Part shown: one piece after another, positions 17,607 through 25,951 of the stretch
Layout: each line of letters opens with the position of its first letter
Numbering within the stretch: the stretch's first letter is position 1
NCBI RefSeq assembly: GCF_006152145.1
Contig: NZ_VDFV01000008.1
Location: forward strand, 62,001 to 126,000
DNA length: 64,000 bases
Reading direction: 5' to 3'
Source of the DNA: Rubellimicrobium roseum
Lineage (GTDB): Bacteria; Pseudomonadota; Alphaproteobacteria; Rhodobacterales; Rhodobacteraceae
Program-made: the position numbers and the translations under genes
The notes under the pieces: model-generated
Seen by the model: only the letters and a program-made list of their open reading frames with translations
What the model was told of the DNA's origin: nothing
Database searches by the model: none

Positions 17607-19094
17607 TTACAGGAAAGCCGTCTCCATGAAGCTACGGAGCTTGCGGCTGTGGATGCGTTCGAGCGGCTCCTCGCGCAGCCGCTCCATGGCGCGGATGCCG
17701 ATCAGAAGGTGCCGCGCGACCTGAGTCCGGTAGAAGTCGGACGCCATGCCGGGCAGCTTCAGCTCTCCGTGGAGCGGCTTGTCGGAGACGCAGAGGAGCG
17801 TCCCGTAGGGCACCCGGAAGCGGAAGCCATTGGCCGCAATAGTGGCCGATTCCATGTCGAGCGCGACGGCCCGGCTCTGCGACAGGCGCGCCACGGGGCC
17901 GGACTGGTCGCGCAGCTCCCAGTTGCGGTTGTCGATGGTGGCCACCGTCCCGGTGCGCATGACGCGCTTGAGCTCGTAGCCGTCGAGCCCCGTCACCTCC
18001 TCCACCGCCTTCTCCAGCGCAACTTGGATCTCGGCCAAGGCCGGGATGGGCACCCAGATGGGCAGGTCGTCGTCGAGGACGTGATCCTCGCGCAGGTAGG
18101 CGTGGGCGAGCACGAAGTCGCCCAAGCGCTGGCTGTTGCGCAGCCCCGCGCAGTGGCCGACCATGAGCCAGGCATGCGGGCGCAGCACCGCGATGTGGTC
18201 GGTCGCCGTCTTGGCATTCGACGGGCCCACGCCGATGTTCACCAGCGTGATCCCCTGCCCGTCCGCGCGCTTCAGGTGGTAGGTCGGCATCTGCGGCAGC
18301 TTGGATGGGATAGCCAGATGGCCTTCGGGCGCGGTGATCTCGGCGTTGCCGGGGGCTACGAAGGCCGTGTAGCCGCTCTCGGGCCGGCCGAGCTGCTGGC
18401 GGGCGTAGGCCTCGAACTCCTCGACGTAGAACTGGTAGTTGGTGAATAGGACGTGGTTCTGGAAATGGACCGGATCGGTCGCGGTGTAGTGCGACAGCCG
18501 CGCGAGCGAGTAGTCCACGCGCTGCGCCGTGAAGGGGGCGAGCGGGATCGAGCCGTCGGCGTAGAGGAAGCCGTCGCCGTTGACGATGTCGTCGTTCATC
18601 GTGGCGAGGTCGGGCACGTCGAAGACGTCGCGCAGCGGGAAGTCCATCGCGCCTTCCTGCGGGACCGAGAGCCGCGCGTCGTTCGTGACCGCGAAATGCA
18701 CCGGGATCGGCGTGCGCGAGGGGCCGACCACCACCCGCACCCCGTGGTTGCGGATGAGCAACGCCACCTGCTGCTCCAGGTAGTTGGCGAAGAGCCGCGG
18801 CCGCGTCACCGTGGTCGAGTAGGTGCCCGGCGCGGCGACGTGCCCGAAGGAGAGCCGCGAATCGGACTGGGCGAAGCTCGTGGTCGACAGGCGGATCTCG
18901 GGGTAGTAGGCGCGCACCGGCCGCTCGGGGCGGCCGTGGCGCAGCGCCCCGGCGAAGCGGTCGCTCAGGAAGTCGGTCGCCGTCTCGTAAAGCTCGACCA
19001 GCCGGGCCACGGCGGCGCGGGCGTCGTCGAAGGCCTCCGGGGCGGGCGCGTCCGGCGTGTCGAAGGGGCCGATGTCGGGATTGCGGGCGTTCAT
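17607..19094 (-). CDS. amn: AMP nucleosidase
   Basis: A 495-residue enzyme hydrolysing AMP to adenine and ribose-5-phosphate. The length matches the family. The N-terminal AMN-specific domain (VRAYYPEIRLSTTS) is followed by a purine nucleoside phosphorylase-like C-terminal domain with NIGVGPSNAKTATDH, HAWLMVGHCAGLR and VALDMESATIAANGFRFR. The gene shares an ATGA junction with the adenine deaminase gene, but lies downstream of it, so adenine made here is converted to hypoxanthine by the neighbour. Confidence 0.96.
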   Translation of the reverse strand: MNARNPDIGPFDTPDAPAPEAFDDARAAVARLVELYETATDFLSDRFAGALRHGRPERPVRAYYPEIRLSTTSFAQSDSRLSFGHVAAPGTYSTTVTRPRLFANYLEQQVALLIRNHGVRVVVGPSRTPIPVHFAVTNDARLSVPQEGAMDFPLRDVFDVPDLATMNDDIVNGDGFLYADGSIPLAPFTAQRVDYSLARLSHYTATDPVHFQNHVLFTNYQFYVEEFEAYARQQLGRPESGYTAFVAPGNAEITAPEGHLAIPSKLPQMPTYHLKRADGQGITLVNIGVGPSNAKTATDHIAVLRPHAWLMVGHCAGLRNSQRLGDFVLAHAYLREDHVLDDDLPIWVPIPALAEIQVALEKAVEEVTGLDGYELKRVMRTGTVATIDNRNWELRDQSGPVARLSQSRAVALDMESATIAANGFRFRVPYGTLLCVSDKPLHGELKLPGMASDFYRTQVARHLLIGIRAMERLREEPLERIHSRKLRSFMETAFL

Positions 19095-20893
19095 GCGTTT
19101 CCCTCGAAGAGGCTGGTGATCTCGAAGCGGCGGACGTCCACGAGACCCTTGTCGCTCAGGCGCAGCTCGGGGATCACGACCAGCGCCAGGAGCGAATGCT
19201 GCATGTAGGCGTTGTTCAGGCGGCAGCCGCAGGCGGTCATGGCCTCGACGAGGCGTTGGGCTTGGGCCGCGACCTCGCGCGCGGGGGCGTCGGACATGAG
19301 GCCCGCGATGGGCAGGGGCACGAGGGCGATCTCGACCCCGTCCTTCCAGACCGTGACGCCGCCGCCCGCCTCCGCGAGCCGGTTGGCCGCCGCCGCCATC
19401 ATGGCCCGGTCGGTGCCCACGACGATCATGTGGTGGCTGTCATGCGCGACCGTGGAGGCCACCGCCATGCCCGGCCCGTAGCCGAAGCCCGAGACGAAGG
19501 CGTTGGTCACGCCGCCCGTGGCCCGGTGCCGCTCCACGAGCGCGATATGGGCCACGGCGCCCTCGGGCTCCACGAGGCCCTCCCGCACGGGCAGGTCGGC
19601 GGAAAGCGCCCTGGTCGGGGCTTGGTTCTCGACGACGCCGATGACCTTGACGCGCACCCGGTCCCGCGTGTCGGGGGCGGGCACGGCGAAGTCGGAGGCC
19701 CCGAGTCGCTTGCCGAGACGGACGGTCCGGCGCGCCGCTTCGGGCCAGTCGTAGTGCGGGCACTCCGCCAGCAGGCGGCCCCCTTCGGCCACGAGCCGCC
19801 CCCGGGCATAGACCGCCTCGATGGGCAAATCGCGCAGGTCCGAGGTGAGGATCACGTCGGCGCGGCGGCCGGGGGCGATGCTCCCCAGTTCCCGCTCCAG
19901 CCCGAAATGGGTGGCGGTGTTGATCGTGGCCATCTGAAGGGCGATCAGCGGGTCGCAGCCGCAGGCGATGGCGTGGCGCACGACGCGGTCCATGTGGCCG
20001 TCGTTCACTAGCGTGCCGGAGTGGCAGTCGTCCGTGCAGAGGATGAAGTTGCGCGGGTCGAGGCCCTTTTCCGTGATCGCGGTGATCTGGGATTCGACGT
20101 CGTACCAAGCCGAGCCGAGGCGCAGCATGGACCGCATCCCCTGCCGGACGCGGGCGATGGCGTCCGATTCGGCGGTGCCTTCGTGGTCGTCGGCGGCCCC
20201 TCCGGCCACATAGGCGTGGAAGGGGATGCCGCGGTCGGGGCTGGCATAGTGGCCGCCCACCGTCTTGCCCGCGCGCATGGTGGCAGCCATCTCGGCCAGC
20301 ATCTGCCCGTCGCCGTTCACCACGCCGGGGTAGTTCATCATCTCGCCCAGGCCGATGATGCCGGGCCAGGACATCGCCGCCTCGACGTCGCCCTCGGTGA
20401 TCTCGAAGCCCGTCGTCTCCAGGCCGGGGGCCGAGGGCGCGCAGGAGGGCATCTGGGTGAAGATGCTGACGGGCTGCATCAGCGCCTCGTCGTGCATCAT
20501 GCGCACGCCTGCGAGGCCCAGGACGTTGGCGATCTCGTGCGGGTCGGTGAACATGGTGGTCGTGCCGTGGGGGATCACGGCGGCGGCGAACTCGGCGGGC
20601 GTGAGCATCCCGGATTCGATGTGCATGTGGCCGTCGCAGAGGCCGGGGATCAGGAAGCGGCCCCCGGACTCGACCACCTCGGTCCCCTCGCCGATGCAGT
20701 GGGAGGCGTCGGGACCCACATAGGCGAAGCGGCCCGCCGCGACCGCGACCTGCCAGCCGGGCAGCAGCTCGCGGCTTTGCACGTTGACGAGGGTGCCGCC
20801 CCGGATGACGAGATCGGCCGGGGCGCGGCCGGCGGCAACGGCGACGAGGCGGGGGGCGCAATCGGCCCAGGTCTTGAGCTCATGGTCCTGCAT
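19091..20893 (-). CDS. ade: adenine deaminase
   Basis: A 600-residue amidohydrolase converting adenine to hypoxanthine and ammonia. The metal ligands are in LCDGHMHIESGML (HxH), with FTDPHEIANV, TDDCHSGTLVNDGHMDRVVR and the GHYASPDRG loop; the C-terminal Ade-specific HDSHHMIVVGTD region is intact. I start at MQDHELKTW, since codons further upstream are Gly/Arg-rich and run into the dispersed element. It is the first gene of an ade-amn operon for purine salvage from AMP. Confidence 0.95.
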   Translation of the reverse strand: MQDHELKTWADCAPRLVAVAAGRAPADLVIRGGTLVNVQSRELLPGWQVAVAAGRFAYVGPDASHCIGEGTEVVESGGRFLIPGLCDGHMHIESGMLTPAEFAAAVIPHGTTTMFTDPHEIANVLGLAGVRMMHDEALMQPVSIFTQMPSCAPSAPGLETTGFEITEGDVEAAMSWPGIIGLGEMMNYPGVVNGDGQMLAEMAATMRAGKTVGGHYASPDRGIPFHAYVAGGAADDHEGTAESDAIARVRQGMRSMLRLGSAWYDVESQITAITEKGLDPRNFILCTDDCHSGTLVNDGHMDRVVRHAIACGCDPLIALQMATINTATHFGLERELGSIAPGRRADVILTSDLRDLPIEAVYARGRLVAEGGRLLAECPHYDWPEAARRTVRLGKRLGASDFAVPAPDTRDRVRVKVIGVVENQAPTRALSADLPVREGLVEPEGAVAHIALVERHRATGGVTNAFVSGFGYGPGMAVASTVAHDSHHMIVVGTDRAMMAAAANRLAEAGGGVTVWKDGVEIALVPLPIAGLMSDAPAREVAAQAQRLVEAMTACGCRLNNAYMQHSLLALVVIPELRLSDKGLVDVRRFEITSLFEGNA

Positions 20894-21007
20894 GGCCCAT
20901 TTGGCCCCGGCCTCCGCCGGGGCGCAAGCCCCGCGCGACGCCCGCCTGCCTTGTGCCCTGCCCATGATGGTCCTTTCCTTGCCTGTTCCTCCTGTTCTGC
21001 CCGAGAA

Positions 21008-21066
21008 CGGTAAACGAAACGTAGCACCACCGAACGGTGGGGGGCCGATTCGCGCAACACCCCGGA
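21008..21066 (+). repeat. dispersed leader element, copy 2
   Basis: Order of blocks: GGTAAACGAAACGTAGC, ACCACCGAACGGTGG, GGGGCC, GATTCGCGCAACACCCC. The central CCACCG-AA-CGGTGG is a perfect 6-bp inverted repeat. It ends about 12 nt ahead of the DUF1810 start codon. Matches copies at 4702-4760 (minus) and 61643-61700 (plus). Confidence 0.75.
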
Positions 21067-21077
21067 AAGGACCCGAC

Positions 21078-21497
21078 ATGCCCGACCTCGACCGATTCCT
21101 CGTCCCGCAGGACGCGACCTATGCCGGCGCGCTCGCGGAACTCCGGCGCGGGCGGAAGGAGAGCCACTGGATGTGGTGGGTCTTTCCGCAGCTCCGGGCG
21201 CTGGGCCGTACGGGCACGGCCAAGGCCTATGGCTTGGCCGATCTGGAGGAGGCGCGGGCCTACCTCGCCCACCCGGTGCTGGGGCCGCGGCTGGTGGACG
21301 CGGCGCGGGCGATGCTGGCCCATCGGGGCCGCGACGCGGCCGAGGTTCTGGGGGGCGTCGACGCGATGAAGCTGCGCTCCTGCGCGACGCTCTTCGCGGC
21401 CGTGCCGGATGCGCCGCCCGAGTTCCAGGCGCTGCTCGACGCCTTTCACGGGGGCGAGCCGGACCCTCTGACCACCGCCGAGCTGGCGCGCGGCTGA
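21078..21497 (+). CDS. DUF1810 domain protein
   Basis: A 139-residue protein matching the DUF1810 family over its full length: the N-terminal FLVPQDATYAGALAELRRGRKESHWMWWVFPQ, then LGRTGTAKAYGLADLEEARAYLAHPVLG. Related macrodomain-linked and stand-alone members were proposed to act in NAD/ADP-ribose metabolism, but no activity is established. Its leader is almost entirely one copy of the dispersed element. Confidence 0.88.
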   Translation: MPDLDRFLVPQDATYAGALAELRRGRKESHWMWWVFPQLRALGRTGTAKAYGLADLEEARAYLAHPVLGPRLVDAARAMLAHRGRDAAEVLGGVDAMKLRSCATLFAAVPDAPPEFQALLDAFHGGEPDPLTTAELARG

Positions 21498-21644
21498 GCC
21501 CGCCCAGCCATTGAGCCGGGCGCCGCGCTGGGCGGGGCGACGGTCCGCCGGCCCCTTTCCTCGTCCGGCCCGCCCCCTCACCCTGTCCCGGATACGCCTG
21601 CGCCACCCTTGCGGCGGCGCGCCCTCGGCTTCATCCTGCGCGCC

Positions 21645-22496
21645 ATGCCCACGCTTCTTTCCTTCGGCCATGGCTACTCCGCCCGCGCGCTGGCGCGTCT
21701 CCTCCTCCCGCGTGGCTGGCGGGTGATCGGCACGGTGCGCAGCGAGGAGCGGCGGGCCGAGATCGTCGCCGAAGGCGTCGAGGGGGTGGTCTGGCCGGGC
21801 ACCGACGTGGTGCCGCTCCTCGACGAGACCACGCACCTGCTGACCTCGGTGGCCCCTGACGAGGGGGGCGACGCGGTGCTGCGGGCGCTGGGCCCCGAGA
21901 TCGCGGCACGGGCCGGGCAGTTCGCGTGGGCCGGGTATCTTTCGACCACGGGGGTCTATGGCGACCACGGGGGCGGCCGGGTGGACGAGGCGAGCCCCCT
22001 CACCCCCGCTACGCGGCGCGGACGGCTGCGGGTCGAGGCGGAGGCAGCCTGGGGCGCGATCCCGGGACTGCCGCTGCACATCTTCCGGCTCGCGGGGATC
22101 TACGGGCCGGGGCGCGGGCCCTTCGAGAAGGTGCGGAACGGCACGGCGCGGCGAATCATCAAGCCGGGGCAGATGTTCTCGCGCATCCATGTCGAGGACA
22201 TCGCGCAGGTTGTCCTGGCCTCAATCGAGCGGCCGAACCCCGGCGCGGTCTACAACGTCTGCGACGACGACCCGGCCCCGCCCGAGGACGTGATCGCGCA
22301 CGCGGCCGAGCTTCTGGGCCTGCCCGTGCCGCCGGCCGAGGACTTCGCCACCGCCGAGATGACGCCCATGGCGCGCAGCTTCTATGCCGAAAGCAAGCGC
22401 GTGCGGAACGACCGGATCAAGGCGGAGCTGGGCGTACGGCTGCTCTACCCCGACTACCGAACCGGGCTTCGGGGCCTGCTCTCTGCGGGGGAGTGA
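21645..22496 (+). CDS. NAD(P)-dependent epimerase/dehydratase-like protein
   Basis: A 283-residue extended-SDR-like protein. The nucleotide-binding loop is FGHGYSARALA (a GxGYxA variant) at about 7-17. The catalytic region reads YLSTTGVYGDHGGGRVDE, where Tyr of VYGD is typical, and RLAGIYGPGRGPFEKVRNG follows. The end matches the Rhodobacterales family annotated as NAD(P)H-binding epimerase. Substrate unknown. The start MPTLLSFG is preceded by CGCGCC only, so initiation may be weak. Confidence 0.85.
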   Translation: MPTLLSFGHGYSARALARLLLPRGWRVIGTVRSEERRAEIVAEGVEGVVWPGTDVVPLLDETTHLLTSVAPDEGGDAVLRALGPEIAARAGQFAWAGYLSTTGVYGDHGGGRVDEASPLTPATRRGRLRVEAEAAWGAIPGLPLHIFRLAGIYGPGRGPFEKVRNGTARRIIKPGQMFSRIHVEDIAQVVLASIERPNPGAVYNVCDDDPAPPEDVIAHAAELLGLPVPPAEDFATAEMTPMARSFYAESKRVRNDRIKAELGVRLLYPDYRTGLRGLLSAGE

Positions 22497-22538
22497 CGCC
22501 GAGATCACAGGGACGTGACAATTTTTCGCATACCGGAC

Positions 22539-22567
22539 TTGAACACGACGGTCACCCGTCCGATATC
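22539..22567 (+). promoter_or_regulatory. possible sigma-70-like promoter of the terC-like gene
   Basis: TTGAAC at 22539-22544 and GATATC at 22562-22567 with a 17-nt spacer, about 130 nt ahead of the TerC start. The long leader prompted a check for a Mn-responsive yybP-ykoY riboswitch; I do not see its conserved elements. Confidence 0.3.
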
Positions 22568-22693
22568 GCGGCTGCGGACCGGGCCCCTCTGACGACCTCG
22601 CGTCGTGATGTCGGACCGCATCGAGCGCGCTCGGTGTCTTGGCCCTCTTCGCCCGGCTTCCGGCGTGCATATGATGCAAACGCGAGGTTGCTT

Positions 22694-23698
22694 ATGGAAT
22701 TTCTTCTACTGCTCTGGCTCGGCAAGCCCGTATGGATGTGGCTGCTGTTCATCGGCATCGTGATCGCGCTCCTGGTCTTCGACCTGGGCGTGCTGCACAA
22801 GGACGATCACGAGATCGGCGTGGCCGAGTCGCTCAAGCTGTCGGCGATGTACATCGCCATGGGCGTGCTCTTCTCGGGCTTCGTCGCCTGGCAGATCGGC
22901 GCCGAGGACGCCAAGCTCTACCTGACCGCCTTCGTGGTCGAGAAGACGCTGGCGATGGACAACGTCTTTGTCATCGCCATGATCTTCACCTATTTTGCCA
23001 TCCCCCGGCAATACCAGCACCGGGTCCTGTTCTGGGGCATCCTGGGCGTGATCGCGCTGCGGGCGATCATGATCGGCCTGGGTGCCACGCTGGTCGCGCA
23101 GTACTCCTGGGTCCTCTATATCTTCGCGGTCTTCCTGATCTTCACCGGCGTCAAGATGATGCTGACGGACGACAAGGAGATGGACATCTCCAAGAACCCG
23201 GTGCTGCTGTTCATGAAGCGCCGGATGAACGTGACCGAGGAGCTGCACGGCCACGACTTCTTCGTGAAGAAGCCCGACCCCAAGACCGGCAAGCTCGTGC
23301 GCTTCGCCACGCCGCTCTTTCTGGCGCTGGTGCTGATCGAGATCGCGGACGTGATCTTCGCCGTGGACTCGGTGCCCGCCGTCTTCGCCATCACCTCGGA
23401 CCCGTTCATCGTCTACACGTCGAACATCTTCGCCATCCTGGGCCTGCGGGCGCTCTACTTCGCGCTGGCGGCGATCATCCACCGCTTCCACTACCTCAAG
23501 TACGCGCTGTCGGTGCTGCTGGTCTTCATCGGCTCCAAGATCTTCGTGGCCGACCTGATGGGCTGGGAGAAGTTCCCCGCGAGCTGGTCGCTGGGCATCA
23601 CCTTTGCCATCCTGGGCGCGGGCGTGGTCTTCTCGCTGTGGAAGACGCGTGGCGGCAACCACGACGGCCACGACGGCAAGGCCGTGCTGGCGGAGTGA
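22694..23698 (+). CDS. TerC/Alx family membrane protein
   Basis: A 334-residue protein with about nine transmembrane helices. Family motifs with acidic intramembrane residues are present: FDLGVLHKDDHEI, KTLAMDNVFVIAMIF and LIEIADVIFAVDSVPAVFAI. In enterobacteria Alx and related TerC proteins export manganese or support metal loading of secreted proteins; tellurite resistance is a historical name. A His-rich C-terminal tail (NHDGHDGK) could bind metal. A strong terminator follows. Confidence 0.95.
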   Translation: MEFLLLLWLGKPVWMWLLFIGIVIALLVFDLGVLHKDDHEIGVAESLKLSAMYIAMGVLFSGFVAWQIGAEDAKLYLTAFVVEKTLAMDNVFVIAMIFTYFAIPRQYQHRVLFWGILGVIALRAIMIGLGATLVAQYSWVLYIFAVFLIFTGVKMMLTDDKEMDISKNPVLLFMKRRMNVTEELHGHDFFVKKPDPKTGKLVRFATPLFLALVLIEIADVIFAVDSVPAVFAITSDPFIVYTSNIFAILGLRALYFALAAIIHRFHYLKYALSVLLVFIGSKIFVADLMGWEKFPASWSLGITFAILGAGVVFSLWKTRGGNHDGHDGKAVLAE

Positions 23699-23718
23699 CG
23701 ACCTCCCGAGACCTCCTG

Positions 23719-23751
23719 ACGCCCGGTCCCTACGGCCGGGCGTTTCCGTTT
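23719..23751 (+). terminator. Rho-independent terminator after the terC-like gene
   Basis: ACGCCCGG and CCGGGCGT form an 8-bp stem (23719-23742) with a 9-nt loop, followed by a T-rich tail TTCCGTTT. It starts 20 nt past the stop. Confidence 0.8.
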
Positions 23752-23822
23752 CGAGGTCCCGCGTGACAAGCCTGCCTGCCGGGCACGTTGCGCGGGGACT
23801 CGGCACTGGCTAGGCACTTGGC

Positions 23823-24755
23823 ATGGTCAAGGCGGTGTTCATCCAGTCGCGTCACGCGATCTACCAAGATGCCCCGGGCGAGCGGTACCACTTCCCGAGC
23901 CGCTCCTATCTTTCGGTTGCGGCGCAGACCGTGGGGGACTGGGTTCTCTTCTACGAAGGGCGTCGTGGCGGCGGGCGCGGCTACTACGCCGTGCAGAAGG
24001 TCGAGCGGATCGTGCCCGACCCGACCGATCCGACGCATCATTTCGCGATACTCAATCCGTCCACGCTGCTCGGCTTCGAGCAGCACGTGCCATATGCCGA
24101 CCCGCAGGGCGCTCCCTACGAAAGCCGCCTCGCCGGTCCGGACGGACGGGTTCAGCCGGGCGGACTGAATACGGCGGCGATCCGGGTCATTCCGGAGAGG
24201 GATTTCGCGCGGATCGTGGATCTGGGCCTGGCACCTCGGGCCACGCCGGATGCGCTGCCTCGGGATCAGGCTGCGCCGGCTCCTCCTGGCCCTTGGCCAA
24301 TTGGGTTGCACGATCCAGCCGTCCCGTTCGCGCGGGCGCCGGGCCTGGCGGATTGGGCGCGCATCCTGACCAGCCGGGCGCTGCGGGACGAGTCCTTCGC
24401 ACGGCAGGTCAAGGTCGCCTATGGTGCCCGTTGTGCGATGTCGGGCCTGGCTCTCCGGAACGGCGGGGGACGTCCCGAGGTGAACGCCGCCCATATCCGT
24501 CCGGTGGCGAGCCAAGGGCCGGATACCGTCCAGAACGGCTTGGCTCTCTCAGGAACGCTGCATTGGATGTTCGACCGAGGCCTCGTGTCCGTGGCGGAGG
24601 ATCACTCCATCCTCGTGGCGCAAGGAGCCATCCGGGATGAGGATCGCGCAAGGCTGCTCACGCCCGACAGCAGGCTGGCTTTGCCAGCCGATCAGATGGA
24701 CTGGCCTCATCCAGCTTACCTGGCTTGGCATCGCCAGAACGTGTTCAAGGGCTGA
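23823..24755 (+). CDS. HNH endonuclease with an N-terminal PUA-like domain
   Basis: A 310-residue protein. The C-terminal nuclease (about 195-265) has the HNH layout CAMSG, AHIRP (His 224), QNGLALSG (Asn 238) and LHWMFDRGLVSV (His 247), as in the HNH family of McrA-like restriction nucleases. The N-terminal 75 residues (FPSRSYLSV, VGDWVLFYEGRRGG, GYYAVQKVERI) resemble PUA/EVE/SRA-type modified-base readers in pattern; this is inference. No methylase is adjacent. Codon use is less GC-extreme than its neighbours in places. A modification-dependent restriction enzyme is the best guess. Confidence 0.8.
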   Translation: MVKAVFIQSRHAIYQDAPGERYHFPSRSYLSVAAQTVGDWVLFYEGRRGGGRGYYAVQKVERIVPDPTDPTHHFAILNPSTLLGFEQHVPYADPQGAPYESRLAGPDGRVQPGGLNTAAIRVIPERDFARIVDLGLAPRATPDALPRDQAAPAPPGPWPIGLHDPAVPFARAPGLADWARILTSRALRDESFARQVKVAYGARCAMSGLALRNGGGRPEVNAAHIRPVASQGPDTVQNGLALSGTLHWMFDRGLVSVAEDHSILVAQGAIRDEDRARLLTPDSRLALPADQMDWPHPAYLAWHRQNVFKG

Positions 24756-24815
24756 GTCGCCCCCGAAGCAGATGAGTTCCGGTCAGTGAGGAGAGATTGC
24801 GGAGCGGCCCCCTCC

Positions 24816-25703
24816 TCACTTCCGTCGCGCCGTGACGAACCGTGCGGCCTCGCGCAGCGTGCTGGCCTCGGCGCCGTACACATCGAGCGCGGCGCAGGCG
24901 TTCTCGACCAGCGCCTGCGCGCGGGCCTTGGCCCCGGCAAGGCCCAGGAGCGAGACGAACGTCGCCTTGCCGCGGGCCGCGTCCTTGGCCACGGCCTTTC
25001 CCACCTCCTCCGCGCTGCCTTCCACGTCGAGGAGGTCATCGGCGATCTGGAAGGCCAGGCCCAGCGCGTCGCCGTAGCGCACCAGCGGCGCGGGGTCGGC
25101 CCCCGCGAGCCGCGCGCCCGCCGCCGCCGACCAGGTGATGAGCGCGCCGGTCTTGCGGGCCTGGAGCGCCGTGATCTGCTCCAGCGTCAGCGGCTCGACG
25201 GCGGTCTCGGCGGCGATGTCGAGCGCCTGCCCGCCGACCATGCCCGCCACCCCGGCGGCGCGCGCGAGCGTGAGCGTCAGCGTCAGGCGCGCCTCGGGCG
25301 AGCCACCAGCCTGACAGACCAGTTCGAAGGCCAGGGACTGGAGCGCGTCGCCGGCGAGCACCGCCGTCGCCTCGTCCCAGGCGCGGTGGACGGTCGGACG
25401 GCCCCGGCGGAGGTCGTCGTCATCCATGCAGGGCAGGTCGTCATGGATGAGGGAATAGGCGTGCAGCGCTTCGATGGCCGCTGCCGCCGGAATGGCCTGC
25501 GCTTCGGACAGTCCGTGGAGCCGCGCGCCTTCCAAGACGAGGAAGCCGCGCAGGCCCTTGCCGCCCTCGCAGGCGTAGAGCATCGCTTCGGCGACGGGGC
25601 CGGGCTCGGCGGCGAGCGCGCGGCAAAGCTCGGCTTCGACGGCGCTGCGGGCGCGGGCGAGCGCGGCTTCGAAGCCCGAGGGCAGCGGCCCTAGCGCGGT
25701 CAT
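24816..25703 (-). CDS. ispA: polyprenyl (farnesyl) diphosphate synthase
   Basis: A 295-residue trans-prenyltransferase. The first Asp-rich motif is LIHDDLPCMDDDDLRRG (about 86-102), followed by the KTGALI stretch and the second motif FQIADDLLDVEG (about 218-229). Small residues before the first motif and the length fit farnesyl (or geranylgeranyl) diphosphate synthase. It follows xseB by 5 nt. The usual downstream partner dxs is absent; an HNH gene lies convergent instead. Confidence 0.95.
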   Translation of the reverse strand: MTALGPLPSGFEAALARARSAVEAELCRALAAEPGPVAEAMLYACEGGKGLRGFLVLEGARLHGLSEAQAIPAAAAIEALHAYSLIHDDLPCMDDDDLRRGRPTVHRAWDEATAVLAGDALQSLAFELVCQAGGSPEARLTLTLTLARAAGVAGMVGGQALDIAAETAVEPLTLEQITALQARKTGALITWSAAAGARLAGADPAPLVRYGDALGLAFQIADDLLDVEGSAEEVGKAVAKDAARGKATFVSLLGLAGAKARAQALVENACAALDVYGAEASTLREAARFVTARRK

Positions 25704-25708
25704 GCGCC

Positions 25709-25951
25709 TCAGCCCGCGTCGAAGGGGGTCGTGCCCGCAGGCTGGCCGCCGTCGCCCACGGTGATCTTGGACACCTTCTCCTCGGCCTCGGCCAGCTTGT
25801 CCTGGCACCGCTTGCGCAGCTTGGCGCCTCGTTCATAGAGCGCGATGGAATCATCGAGCGCCACGTCGCCGCGCTCCAGCCGCGTCACCACGCCTTCGAG
25901 CTCGGCCAGCGCTTCCTCGAAGGTCAACTCCTCGACGGGTCTGTCGGTCAT
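25709..25951 (-). CDS. xseB: exodeoxyribonuclease VII small subunit
   Basis: An 80-residue XseB. The family core LTFEEALAELEGVVTRLERG is followed by SIALYERGAKLRKRCQDKLAEAEEKV, a helical hairpin that caps the XseA nuclease. Its ATG overlaps the stop of the HDAC-like gene, and ispA follows after 5 nt; this xseB-ispA order is standard in Alphaproteobacteria. Confidence 0.97.
   Translation of the reverse strand: MTDRPVEELTFEEALAELEGVVTRLERGDVALDDSIALYERGAKLRKRCQDKLAEAEEKVSKITVGDGGQPAGTTPFDAG

Noticed and set aside
22497-22693. Possible yybP-ykoY manganese riboswitch before the TerC gene
   Set aside because: The leader is long enough and TerC is a typical target, but the conserved loop sequences are not visible.
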